Notes: generated by a model from the sequence alone, not told the origin. DNA of 14,908 nt from Saprospiraceae bacterium (GCA_016717145.1 JADKGD010000005.1:1-14908); one strand, 5' to 3'. Counted from the first letter of the stretch, positions 1 through 8,721 are shown. Program-made: numbers and translations.

Positions 1-2
1 AT

Positions 3-707
3 CATTGGGAAAGAAAGAGGGTATTCCGTAAAGTACTTCAGTTCCCACGTATGATGAATTCAGTCTTCCTTTCTAATTCCAAAGGAAAAATTAATGAAAA
101 ATACCTTCGTTACAATGAACAAAAGCAAACGCATGAAAAACCAGATAATAAAAAATTCATCTGGGATAAAAATGTTATTTTTTTTCCACGAAAGATCAAC
201 TCAAAGCTATATTTTATACACCGTGTCAAACCTGACATACAAATTGTTTCAATAGATAATTTAGAAGAACTCACCACAGAATTCTGGCAGCATTATTTTA
301 TGCATTTGGAAGATCAAATTTTGCTGGCACCGAAATATGATCATGAGGTCAGTTATATTGGTGGAGGTTGTCCTCCGATAGAAACAGAATACGGCTGGTT
401 ATTGATATATCATGGTGTTTGCGACACAATTACAGGTTACGTCTATTCTGCATGTGTTGCTTTATTGGATTTAGAAAATCCCCAAAAAGTAGTTGCCAGA
501 TTACCATATCCCCTTTTTAAACCTGAGCTTGATTGGGAACTGGTTGGAGAAGTAAACAATGTCTGTTTCCCGACTGGTGCCATTATAATTGAACAAGTGC
601 TATATATTTATTATGGCGCTGCTGATGAGCACATTGCCTGCGCATCTGTGAATGTAAATATTTTATTAAAAGAGTTAATGCTTAAATCCGAATCTAATGA
701 TAAATGA
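3..707 (+). CDS. GH130-family glycosidase/phosphorylase, 3' part (starts before the window)
   Basis: The frame is open from the window edge to the stop at 705-707, so the real start lies upstream. The first Met codons (51 and 54) are probably internal. Conserved blocks match the GH130 (DUF377) five-bladed propeller fold: a VIFFPRKINSKLYFIHR-type block (nt 171-225), then YIGGGCPPIETEYGWLLIYHG (nt 354-416), then the C-terminal FPTGA...LYIYYGAAD block (nt 568-626). GH130 enzymes phosphorolyse or hydrolyse beta-mannosides such as beta-1,4- or beta-1,2-mannooligosaccharides. The exact substrate cannot be told, and the N-terminal part that carries the proposed catalytic Asp is outside the window. 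The gene overlaps the next one by 11 bp, which suggests translational coupling with the GT4 glycosyltransferase. It is the only long gene here without an obvious internal frameshift. Confidence 0.88.
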   Translation, partial: HWERKRVFRKVLQFPRMMNSVFLSNSKGKINEKYLRYNEQKQTHEKPDNKKFIWDKNVIFFPRKINSKLYFIHRVKPDIQIVSIDNLEELTTEFWQHYFMHLEDQILLAPKYDHEVSYIGGGCPPIETEYGWLLIYHGVCDTITGYVYSACVALLDLENPQKVVARLPYPLFKPELDWELVGEVNNVCFPTGAIIIEQVLYIYYGAADEHIACASVNVNILLKELMLKSESNDK

Positions 708-3029
708 ACCAATAATATCCACAAAAAATAGCCTAAAGCTTATTGATTTTAAAAAAAATCCAATCCACATCTGGACGAAAAAAAGAAATAAAATAAGTAA
801 AATAACATTGCCTGAAATATTGATTATTTCTTCTTATCCTCCCAGAGAATGTGGTATAGCTACTTACACACAAGATTTGATAAAGGCGCTCAATAACAAA
901 TACAACCATTCATTCAATATAAGTGTTTGCCCGATAGAATCAACATTTGAGCAACATATTTATACTGATAAAATGCGATATGTGCTTAATGTTGATAACC
1001 CAAAAATCCCTAAAACCGGAGCATAAATAATAATAAGGATATCACTTCAGTAATACTGCAACATGAATTTGGACTATTCGATAAAAGCGAAAATGATTTG
1101 AATTTATTCTTAAAAACACTTAGGAAACCAATTGCGGTAGTTTTTCATACTGTACTTCCCTTACCTCATGAACAATTAAAATCAAAAGTCAGATTAATAT
1201 CTCAAGCTGTCGAATCCGTCATTGTTATGACAAAAACATCAGCTAATATATTATCAAAAGATTATGGTTTACATGATGATAAAATCATGATTATTGAACA
1301 TGGTACTATTTGGTTTGGTTCAACATGCCGACAAGGAACTGTTAAAGAAAAAATATTTGTTGTCAGGCAGGAAGATACTGTCGACATTTGGATTATTAGG
1401 TTCAGGCAAAAGTCTTGAAACAACACTGGACGCGCTTCCAGCAATTATCAAAAAATTTCCTGATATATTGTTTTTGATTATAGGTAAAACCCATCCATCC
1501 ATTATAAAACATGAAGGAGAAGTGTGTACAGGAACATGCTGGAACAAAAAAATTCAGCCTTACAATTGGAGCATCATGTTCAGTTTATTAACGCTTTTTG
1601 CCGCTCCATCAACTATTGAGTATTTGCAATTGACAGATATATATTTGTTTACTTCCAAAAGATCCAAATCAGGCCGTCAGTGGCACCTTTTCATATGCTA
1701 TCAGTTGTGGATGTCCTATAATATCTACACCTATTCCACATGCAAAAGAAGTGCTTTCCGGTGATAATGGAATCATTTTTGATTTTGGTAATGTGGCTCA
1801 ATTAACGCAAGCTGTCATAAGGTTATTGAGTGATGAGGATGCCAGATATAAAATTGGCTTAAGTGGTTTGCATCGAATGGCATCAACAGCCTGGGAAAAT
1901 TCAGCCATAGCGCATGGAAAAGTGCTACAAAAATTGGGAAAAGGTAAGTTAAATTTACGATATTCATTGCCCGAAATAAATTTGTTCCATATCAATGATA
2001 TGACTACATCCTTCGGTATCATTCAATTTGCAAAAATTAACCGACCAGATATTTTAGCGGTTATACATTAGATGACAATGCACGTGCCTTGATTGCACTT
2101 TGCCAGCATTATGAGCTTACCAAAAATGAAAAGGATTTAAAATTAATAAAAATTTATCTTGATTTTTTACAATTTTGTCAATTGCCTGATGGAAATTTTC
2201 TAAATTATGTAGATGAAAACTACCAATTTACAGATCAAAATAATGAAAACTAACTTGGAGGACGCAAATGGCAGAGCTATTTGGTCACTTGATATATCAT
2301 TTCTTTAAGTAACATTATTCCTCCTGAATTCATTGAAAAAGCTACATATATTTTGAAGTGCGCGATAGTAAATGTTCATAATATTCATTCCACCAGAGCA
2401 ATGGCATTTATCATCAAAGGTTTGTATTACAGTAATGTAAATAGTGAGTTTGCCTCAGATATGGGCATCGTCAGGGAATTGGCTGACAGAATGGTACAAA
2501 TGTACGCTCATGAATCAGATGATACATGGCTTTGGTTTGAATCTTATATGACATATGGCAACAGATATCTGCCGGAAGCTATGTTGTGTTCATGGTTGGT
2601 AACCGGTACAATAAATATAAAAATATTGCAAAATTGTCCTTTTGACTTCCTTTGAGCAAGACATTTGTTAATTCAAAATTAAAAATAATATCAAATAAAA
2701 CATGGCTGCAAAAAGAAGATGTATATGACAGTAACACTGTCCCAGGGGGCGAACAACCCATAGATGTTGCTTACACCATTATGGCCCTGGAAAAATTTTC
2801 TAATATATTTAAATATGAAGGATATCAACGCAAAATGAATATTGCCTTCAATTGGTTTTTGGGTGACAATCATCTTGATCAAATTATTTACAATCCTTGT
2901 ACTGGAGGGTGCTACGACGGTCTGGAGGAACATAATGTAAATCTCAATCAAGGCGCCGAATCAACCGTAAGTTATCTCATGTCAAGGTTGACAATGGAAA
3001 ATAAATCGTTTCACACTATTCCATTTTGA
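697..3029 (+). CDS. GT4-type glycosyltransferase with long C-terminal domain, broken by many frameshifts
   Basis: One protein of about 770 residues is spread over all three frames. The N-terminal Rossmann block is ILIISSYPPRECGIATYTQD (frame 1, nt 820-879). Frame 3 continues with ILQHEFGLF and the FHTVLPLPHEQ and VMTKTSANIL blocks (about 1050-1255). Frame 1 resumes with STFGLLGSGKSLETTLDALP and LFLIIGKTHPS (about 1370-1505). Frame 2 gives DPNQAVSGTFSYAISCGCP and IPHAKEVL (1661-1755) and runs on to about 2055. The rest is a C-terminal domain with SGYTLDDNARALIALC (2056-2103), STRAMAFIIKGLYY, WFESYMTYGN and VPGGEQPIDVAYTIMALEKF. The region where GT4 enzymes usually carry an E-x7-E motif lacks the two Glu residues here (QAVSGTFSYA), so donor binding may differ. 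The start at 697 overlaps the GH130 stop. Donor and acceptor are unknown; the GH130 partner hints at mannose. Breaks lie near 1022, 1300, 1525-1660, 2055, 2250, 2290 and 2645. Confidence 0.85.
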
Positions 3030-3052
3030 AAAATATAAAATATCTTTACTAA

Positions 3053-3068
3053 ATCCTATATTTAGGAT
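3053..3068 (+). terminator. Weak hairpin just after the GT4 stop
   Basis: ATCCTA (3053-3058) and TAGGAT (3063-3068) form a 6-bp stem with a TATT loop, 24 bases after the stop of the GT4 gene. There is no clean T-run after it, so a terminator role is only suggested by its position. Confidence 0.2.
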
Positions 3069-3144
3069 ACACTTGCAGGCAAAATCAATACTTATGGCTT
3101 TTTGGCCTTAGGCTTCAAGACGCTGCTTAAAGTCAGATGTTTTG

Positions 3145-3204
3145 AAAACCATGTTGTATAAACAGGCAAGACGTCTATTTAGTTTTACCCAAAGACATGG
3201 TTTT
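3145..3204. repeat. Inverted repeat, 10 bp perfect arms
   Basis: AAAACCATGT at 3145-3154 is the exact reverse complement of ACATGGTTTT at 3195-3204, with 40 bases between. With one mismatch the arms extend to 14 bp (3141-3154 and 3195-3208). The right arm lies inside the first copy of the direct repeat, and the second copy (3881-3997) has the same ACATGGTTTT at 3901-3910. It could be the stem of an RNA or an end of an old element. Confidence 0.6.
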
Positions 3205-3287
3205 AAATCGCCCAATGGTCTTCGTGTGGCATTGAGCATACAAGGGTAACGCTTAGTTAGGGCCTACAGAAAAGTCAAGCCTATGAT
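3176..3287. repeat. Diverged direct repeat, copy 1
   Basis: This stretch aligns over its whole length with 3881-3997. Shared words include AAAGACATGGTTTT, AAATCGCCCA, ATGGTC, ATTGAGYATACAAGGRTAACG and CCTATGAT; the middle (3257-3278) is poorly conserved. On the - strand one frame reads IIGLTF, then a stop (3264-3266), then KRYPCMLNATRRPLGDLK. The matching frame of copy 2 reads IIGLFF and KRYPCILNA. Confidence 0.75.
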
Positions 3288-3357
3288 GAAAACGAGGAAT
3301 ATTTCAATTATGAGTTCAAAACAGCGAAGAGAACATGATCGAAGTGATGCAAAGCAC

Positions 3358-3377
3358 CAAAGGCTGACAAGCCTTTG
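3358..3377. other. Perfect 7-bp hairpin
   Basis: CAAAGGC (3358-3364) pairs with GCCTTTG (3371-3377) around a TGACAA loop. It lies 70 bases downstream of repeat copy 1. No T-run follows on the + strand, so it does not look like an intrinsic terminator. It may be part of a structured transcript or of a decayed element. Confidence 0.45.
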
Positions 3378-3880
3378 ACGTAGTGAACTGCTCAGCGGAC
3401 GAGATGGAAAAACGTTTATCGCCTTGGCATTAATTGAAATAAACAAATGATAATCATGAAAGAAAATGCAGAACTAGAGCGATATTGAAAGGTGGACCAG
3501 ACAGTGAGAAGTGATGGAAACGCGTAAGCGCTAGAGTAAATGTTTGTTATTGGTAATGTTGTCCACTTTGCTGCGAGCGGAAGGTTGCTGTTCTTTTCGT
3601 TATGAAGTGGAAATCGTTCACTTGATTGAGCGTTGCACCAAAATGATTCATATTCGCATTTTTTGAACTAGCAATTTGAATCGCATGTTGAAATGAAAAA
3701 GTATTTGCCTTTTTTCCTTTCCATATTCCTACGGAATGCAGCTCAGGGCAAGAGGCGAATGATGATCAATTCTTATGTGCAAGGGTTTTTATATATTTTA
3801 ATCAAAACGTGTGCATTAAATCAGACAACTTATTAGTTAATCATTTGACATCAATACCTTTGTTTATTCTAAGCAGGTCC

Positions 3881-3997
3881 AATTTAGCTTTTCCAAAAAG
3901 ACATGGTTTTTAAATCGCCCATTAATGGTCATCATGAAGCATTGAGTATACAAGGATAACGTTTATTTGATCCTTCAGCAAAAAACAAACCTATGAT
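3881..3997. repeat. Diverged direct repeat, copy 2
   Basis: This is the second copy of the sequence at 3176-3287, in the same orientation, about 705 bases downstream. It differs by scattered substitutions, an extra T in the T-run at 3907-3911 and a 3-base insertion (in ATTAATGGTC). The flanks of the two copies show at most faint similarity. Confidence 0.75.
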
Positions 3998-4037
3998 ATA
4001 AAGTCTGCTTAACTACCAAATGAGCAAAATGACTGCG

Positions 4038-4050
4038 GTGCAGGATGCAC
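4038..4050. other. Small hairpin GTGCA-GGA-TGCAC
   Basis: A 5-bp perfect stem with a 3-base loop lies 41 bases downstream of repeat copy 2. It is noted because copy 1 is also followed by a hairpin at a similar distance. The sequences of the two hairpins are not related. Confidence 0.3.
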
Positions 4051-4388
4051 ACATAGAGCACTCTAAGATGTAGGTGGAAGTTAGCAGTATGTATCTGCAC
4101 AAATGTTAAGGTGCATTTTGGAATTAACAAAAACACTTTTTTCTTAAAATTTCACATACGTACAAATGATTGTTTTTTAATTTATAAATCATAGATAATA
4201 TTTATATTAAGTTGATATTATTAATGATATATCTTATTGATCCGACATGTAAATATTTTATTAAGCCAAAACTATATCCCGGCTGTTCTTTCAAAAATAA
4301 ATATAACAATAATTCTTAATATTAAATTAGTATTGTCTTAATATAAAGACATATTACGTTCCCAACTTTGTGGCATAAACATTTATGC

Positions 4389-5259
4389 ATGTTAAAACGT
4401 GAAATTGAACTAATAGTCTTAAGCGATATTCACCTTGGAACATATGGATGTCAGGCCGATCAGCTACTATCATATCTAAAAAGTGTAGAACCTAAATCGC
4501 TTGTTCTGAATGGTGACATTATAGATATCTGGAACTTTAGCAAAAGTTATTTTCCAAAAAGTCATATGCAGGTGCTGCGGCAAATCCTAAAGATGATAGA
4601 AAAAGGAACTACTACCTACTACATTACAGGCAATCACGACGAAGCGCTCAGAAAATATTCAGGTCTTAAAATAGGTCATCTCAGATTGGAAGATAAGATC
4701 ATTCTGGACCTGGATGGTCAAAAAACCTGGATATTTCACGGAGATATATTTGACTCAACCACCAAAGGTTGGGCAAAAAATCTTAGCCAAACTTGGTGGA
4801 AAAGGTTATTACATCCTGATTTGGATAAATAGATTAATAAATGATGTATTGACTTATTTTGGAAAGACAAATAAGCTTATCCAAAAAGTAAAAAACAGCG
4901 TCAAAAAGGCGGTAAAGTGGGTATCAAATTTTGAATCCATAGCCGCTGAATTGGCCATAGATCAAAAATTTGATACAGTAATCTGTGGTCATATACATCA
5001 GCCGCAACATCGGTATATTAAGACCCAAATGGGCGAAGTATTATATCTAAATAGTGGGGATTGGGTAGAAAACTGCACGGCCCTGGAATACAATAATGGG
5101 GCATGGACCCTATACAAACATAATGATGAAGTATGCTCATCTGAATACCTTGAAAATGAATTGGCCCAATCAGAAGAATTGATCACTGAATTTGAATTTT
5201 ACAAAGAAGTTTTTAACATGAACCTCATACCAAACAGGCAAAAAGCCAAAAGTTTTTAA
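4389..5259 (+). CDS. LpxH-like calcineurin-type metallophosphoesterase (UDP-2,3-diacylglucosamine diphosphatase family), one frameshift
   Basis: All five metal-site motifs of the calcineurin-like fold are visible in order: SDIHLG (about residue 11), NGDIIDIW (about 39), TGNHDE (about 80), FHGDIFD (about 116) and CGHIHQP (about 205). The length, about 290 residues, fits COG2908 proteins, which cleave UDP-2,3-diacylglucosamine in lipid A synthesis or related pyrophosphates. This looks like a paralogue rather than the housekeeping LpxH, so no symbol is given. I prefer the ATG at 4389 (MLKREIELIVLSDIH); an in-frame ATG at 4368 would add seven residues. The frame changes at a run of six A (4775-4780): GWAK before it, then ILAKLGGKGY in frame 1. 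The second frame runs to the stop at 5257-5259. The next gene starts 16 bases later, so the two probably form an operon. Confidence 0.85.
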
Positions 5260-5275
5260 TATTTAAAAACCAATT

Positions 5276-6254
5276 ATGAAAATATTATATTCGGTACAGG
5301 CAACAGGCAACGGCCATATCAGCCGTGCGCATCAATTATATCCCCATCTTTCCCAACTTGGTCAGGTAGACATCATGCTGAGTGGCTGCAATGCTACACT
5401 CGCTATGGACATACCTGTAAAATTCAAAAGCAAAGGCTTGAGCTTGTTCTATTCTAAATGTGGTGGTTTGGATTACAAAAAAATGTGGGCTGCCTGTAAC
5501 TTCAAGGATATAAAGAGATATCAGAGACCTTCCAGGAAAATTACGATCTGATTATCAATGATTTTGATTATGTAACTGCCCGAGCATGTAAACTAAAAAA
5601 ATAAACTCTCAATCCAGTTTTGGGTCATCAGGCAAGTTTTAAATCAAATTATACGCCAAGGCCTCATTCAAAGAGTTTATTAGGCGAATTGATTTTTAAA
5701 GCATTACGCCCCTGCTACTAAATATATCGGGCTACATTTTGATTCGTATGATAGTTTTGTTTTTCCGCCCATTATTAAAAGCGATTTCCTTAATTCAAAG
5801 CCGCTGATCATTCATTGATCACAGTATATCTCCCAGCCTATCAGACTGAATGTATTGAAAAATATTAAAATATATGTTGCGCCAAGGAAGTACACTGGTT
5901 TCTACCGGAAATAAAAACGCCTTTTAAAAAAGAAAATATTACTTATTTTCCGGGCTTGAACAGAATTATTTTAACGATAGTCTGATCTATTGTCATGGAT
6001 TATTAACTGGTGGCGGATTTGAAACCCCTGCAGAAGCACTTTATATGGGCAAAAAAATGCTCACTATACCAATCAATGGCCAATATGAACAACAGTGCAA
6101 TGCCGCAGCGCTAGAAAAAATGGGTGTTGTAAAACTTCCATTCTTAAACACAGATACCAAATCTGTATTTTATAACTGGGTTTATGGCGTAAAAGCTGTA
6201 CCCCGCATCAAAGCCAATGATATTCCTGAAACGCTTCGCTATATGATGGCGTAA
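5276..6254 (+). CDS. MJ1255-type glycosyltransferase, broken by several frameshifts
   Basis: The N-terminus MKILYSVQATGNGHISRAHQ matches the glycine-rich nucleotide-binding loop of GT-B enzymes of the MJ1255/VC2487 type. Similarity then hops frames: EISETFQENYDLIINDFDY (about 5518-5575), GHQASFKSNYTPRPHSKSLL (about 5624-5683), ATKYIGLHFDSYDSFVFPPI (about 5716-5775), HWFLPEIKTPFKKENITYFP (about 5895-5955) and SLIYCHGLLTGGGFETPAEA (about 5979-6040). The last frame, MGKKMLTIPINGQYEQQCNA onward, is open to the stop at 6252-6254. The GGGFETPAEAL...GQYEQ block is the usual donor-binding C-terminal site of GT1/GT28-like enzymes. The product would be about 325 residues, cytosolic or at the inner face of the membrane. 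It probably works with the metallophosphoesterase just upstream on a shared envelope substrate, but that is inference. Breaks lie near 5518, 5600, 5712, 5815, 5870 and 5958. Confidence 0.8.
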
Positions 6255-6351
6255 AAGTGATTTCAAGCTGTTTGCACTTTCTTAATTTTACTTTGTCAAC
6301 TATATAAATTCACTTCAAAATCTCTATTATCCGGATGTAAGCTACCAACAA

Positions 6352-7325
6352 CTACATGTTTTTTAATAAATGAAACATATTAAATGTGAAAAATTGCTTC
6401 TCAAATGTTGGGTTAACCCAACAATTACATAATAATTGGACTACCAAGTTAAGTTGACATAGTAGAATTAAGTCAGTTAAATGATTTTTTGTATTATTGA
6501 AATACTTACGGAGCACTACCCCAAGTACCGAAAATGGTATTTTTGTTAATGCTTTGGGGCTATCCACATTCAATACTAGCTTCATTGTAGGGTCGGGCTT
6601 CTCAGAAAAATAATAAGTATACAAAACATTGGTGAACGTAGTTGATGCAGGTTTAATTTTTTTCTCCTTTGGCGTCTTCAAATTCAAAGCCCAATATTTT
6701 AAAAAATTATCACCACCCACGGCAAAAAGAGAATATTTTCTAAATCCTGTTCGGAATAATAAGACAAGCCATCTGCAAGAGCATTAACTTCTGATGCAAA
6801 ATTTTTTTCTATTTTCGGGCAATTTATTAATATCTTCCTGCCTTTTGACATAATCAATGTTTCCTTTTAGTCAAGGTTGTTTTGTCATAATAATGAATAG
6901 AGTAGGTTACACCTTTGGGACCAAGGTTTATTTCGGTCTATTCTTAAAACCTGATATTTTGACAATACCACCATTTGCTTCGGTAGGATTATAGAGACTA
7001 ATTGAACCATCGATCGATATCGAACCAGCGGTTCTGGAAGCTTTTAGAAGCTGGACGGTCACATAATCGTTTACTGATTGATATGCAGGCAATTGAAGGT
7101 CTTCAGGCAAAAGATTACTTCCTTTATTGTCAATAGCACGTTTTATCTCATTAATTTTATAATACTTATAATTTACCAATTCACCTACAAGGTCTCAGGT
7201 CAATTTTGCAATAATCTGAACTTCCTGAGATGGTCCTCATTTCTTCAATATTTATTATATTGATCTTTTGTCCTTGAGCCATCAAGTAGAAAAAAACAAA
7301 ACGCTAAAATTAATGAATATTTCAT
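6352..7325 (-). CDS. Secreted protein of unknown function, frameshifted
   Basis: The ATG at 7325 follows an AAGGAC box about six bases upstream and opens MKYSLILAFCFF, a signal peptide that, after a one-base shift, continues as MAQGQKINI, a plausible cleavage region. The body continues in changing frames: INIEEMRTISGSSDYCKIDL (about 7260-7200), DLVGELVNYKYYKINEIKRA, then SIDGSISLYNPTEANGGIVK (about 7010-6950), EINLGPKGVTYSIHYYDKTT (about 6938-6875), FASEVNALADGLSYYSEQDL (about 6805-6750) and FAVGGDNFLKYWALNLKTPK (about 6725-6670). I do not recognise the family. The length is about 300 residues and it is probably periplasmic or outer-membrane associated. The true stop is uncertain: the frame ends at 6352, but a one-base change would end it near 6480. 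The nearest upstream gene, the EEP hydrolase, is 322 bases away, so it may be transcribed separately. Confidence 0.55.
6406..6423. terminator. 18-bp perfect palindrome between convergent genes
   Basis: TGTTGGGTTAACCCAACA is its own reverse complement. As RNA it gives a 7-bp stem with a TTAA loop on either strand. It sits between the + strand glycosyltransferase (ends 6254) and the - strand secreted protein (ends in this area), which suits a shared bidirectional terminator. No strong T-run follows on either side, so a protein-binding site is also possible. The - strand reading frame nominally runs through it, probably because of a frameshift near the real C-terminus. Confidence 0.45.
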
Positions 7326-7647
7326 ATTATGTCCTTATTGAAAAAATAATACAAATTGACTGTTAAACCCTGATTATCCATTAGAAATTAAGCTATTGAA
7401 ATGCTAATTCATAACTATTTCTGACCTCATTTTCACGACTTCGAAGTGGCAAATACTACATCTGTGGCTGAAAAATTCCGAACATCATAATTATTTTTAT
7501 AATATCATTTTGCAACAAAGTGAAATGCGTAATCCAAGTTAATTAGTACAAAAATAAGATTTAAAATGTATTTTAGGCTATTTTAAATAGAATACTTACG
7601 CGAAAAGTCCAAAGCAGGCAGAACTATATCCGGTTATATTTAATGTA
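7326..7647. other. Intergenic region upstream of the secreted protein gene
   Basis: No gene is visible. It should hold the end of the EEP hydrolase transcript and the promoter of the secreted protein gene (- strand). Two short symmetric sequences stand out: CTATTTTAAATAG (7578-7590), 58 bases past the hydrolase stop, and the 10-bp palindrome ACTTCGAAGT (7438-7447). Neither is strong enough to name as a terminator or an operator. Confidence 0.4.
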
Positions 7648-8624
7648 TTATCTTTTTTTGCCTTTCTGAACGATGTGGGGTTCTATATTCATGTCTACAC
7701 CCCAGCCAAAATGATCTGATAATGGAAATGCTGAATCAAGGCATCTTGACTGTGCAACAATATTTATTCCATACTCCGGAGGAACTTTATAAAATATATA
7801 GTCAAGTTTGGTAGGCCGGTCTTCCTCTGGCACATATCTATTAAATCTGTTGTCAGACGTAAAATCCACATTTGACAAATGTCGTTTTGTGTCAAAAAAT
7901 AACATGTGTTCGGTGATAAAATCATACACAGGCGAACAAGCTACATCAGGATGGTTTACATTAAAATCCCCGGCCAGAATGGTAGCATTCTGATATTCAG
8001 GAAGTTTTTGTATTATGTCAAACATATAGAGTATTTGTTTTTTCTCATTCCTTCCGCAAACTCAGAATCACCTGCATATAAATGGGTATTTATAATATTG
8101 AACGTTTATCACCATAACGAATGACAGACACTAAAATCCTTTACTTCCTATTTTCTCTATAATAGACGATTCATCATCGATTGGAAATTTATAAAATGTT
8201 TCGCTTAAAATGGGATAAACAGACAATGTCATCAATCCGCCATAACAATCTTCTTGACATATGAATGATGTCTGAATTACAATGATAATCACCTATAGGT
8301 ATAGTATTTTTTGTGAGAGTGCCTATTAGATTATGCCTCAAAAATGGGATGAAATGTCTCCTGTAAACATAAAATGTCTCTATTAAGTGTCATGAGACTA
8401 TCTGCCATAATTGAAAACGTCTTTATGATCGTGTCCGGCAAGTTCCATAGGCAAAGCCCATGTATTAAAACTCAAAATATTTAATTGCCCCCGGTCAATT
8501 TTCTCCAGTTCCATACAGTTTTCATACCACTCCACCGAAGATCGTTTTTCATTTTTTGAAGATTTTCAGATTCTCCAAAGTTGGATAAAAAACACAATAT
8601 AATTATAAAAAGTCCACGTGCCAT
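7648..8624 (-). CDS. Secreted endonuclease/exonuclease/phosphatase-fold hydrolase, neutral sphingomyelinase-like, frameshifted
   Basis: The ATG at 8624 starts MARGLFIIILCFLSNFG, a signal peptide or membrane anchor. Motifs of the EEP (DNase I/sphingomyelinase) fold then appear across frames: LNILSFNTWALPMEL (Asn of motif 1), DILCLQET (metal-binding Glu), IINTHLYAGD, then in one intact frame (8025-7648) AGDFNVNHPD, DRPTKLDYIFYK and LSDHFGWG with the catalytic Asp-His pair. All expected metal and catalytic residues are present. Members cut phosphodiester bonds: nucleic acids, phosphoinositides or sphingomyelin-type lipids. The NTWALP, NTHLYA and SDHFG wording is closest to neutral sphingomyelinase-like members, so a lipid phosphodiesterase is plausible but not shown. 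The length is about 325 residues. Breaks lie near 8555, 8400, 8330, 8225 and 8040. A 208-base AT-rich spacer separates it from the glycosyltransferase upstream. Confidence 0.8.
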
Positions 8625-8691
8625 AGTAAATTTCTATTTTGTTATATCAATACACAAAATTCAGTTTATTATATTAACTAATATATATTAT

Positions 8692-8721
8692 ATATTAATA
8701 AATTATAAAATTTATTAATAT
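8692..8721. terminator. 13-bp perfect AT hairpin in the spacer
   Basis: The arms 8692-8704 (ATATTAATAAATT) and 8709-8721 are perfect reverse complements around a 4-base loop. It lies 111 bases past the stop of the - strand glycosyltransferase and 68 bases before the EEP hydrolase start. An all-AT stem is unusual for a terminator, but the location fits the end of the acyltransferase-glycosyltransferase operon. It could also just reflect low complexity in this very AT-rich spacer. Confidence 0.35.

Larger units (their letters stand above)
3030..4388. other. 1.3 kb stretch without a convincing gene, containing repeats and hairpins
   Basis: No frame on either strand shows a recognisable protein. 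The first kilobase (about 3080-4130) has a different texture from its neighbours, with more G and purines on the + strand and less extreme AT. It contains two diverged copies of a ~115 bp sequence (3176-3287 and 3881-3997), an inverted repeat (3145-3154 with 3195-3204), a perfect 7-bp stem hairpin (3358-3377), a loose inverted pair (3488-3497 with 3561-3569) and a small hairpin (4038-4050). The last 250 bases (4130-4388) are very AT-rich and must hold the promoter of the downstream metallophosphoesterase gene. I could not place a clear Bacteroidota TTG/TAnnTTTG promoter there. A decayed mobile or repeat element is the likeliest explanation; a structured RNA is possible. Confidence 0.6.

Noticed and set aside
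3264..3446. 60-residue - strand reading frame
   Set aside because: On its own it is short and low-complexity with no known motif; it is only interesting through the codon-position pattern in the repeat, reported as a finding.
3030..4130. Group II intron, retroelement or IS with transposase
   Set aside because: No domain V-like hairpin, reverse transcriptase or transposase motifs, clear terminal repeats or target duplication could be found.
7438..7447. 10-bp palindrome ACTTCGAAGT as an operator
   Set aside because: Too short, and no second copy or promoter element nearby.
7078..8124. + strand reading frames overlapping the secreted protein and the hydrolase
   Set aside because: The - strand carries the signal peptide and EEP catalytic motifs; the + frames show none.
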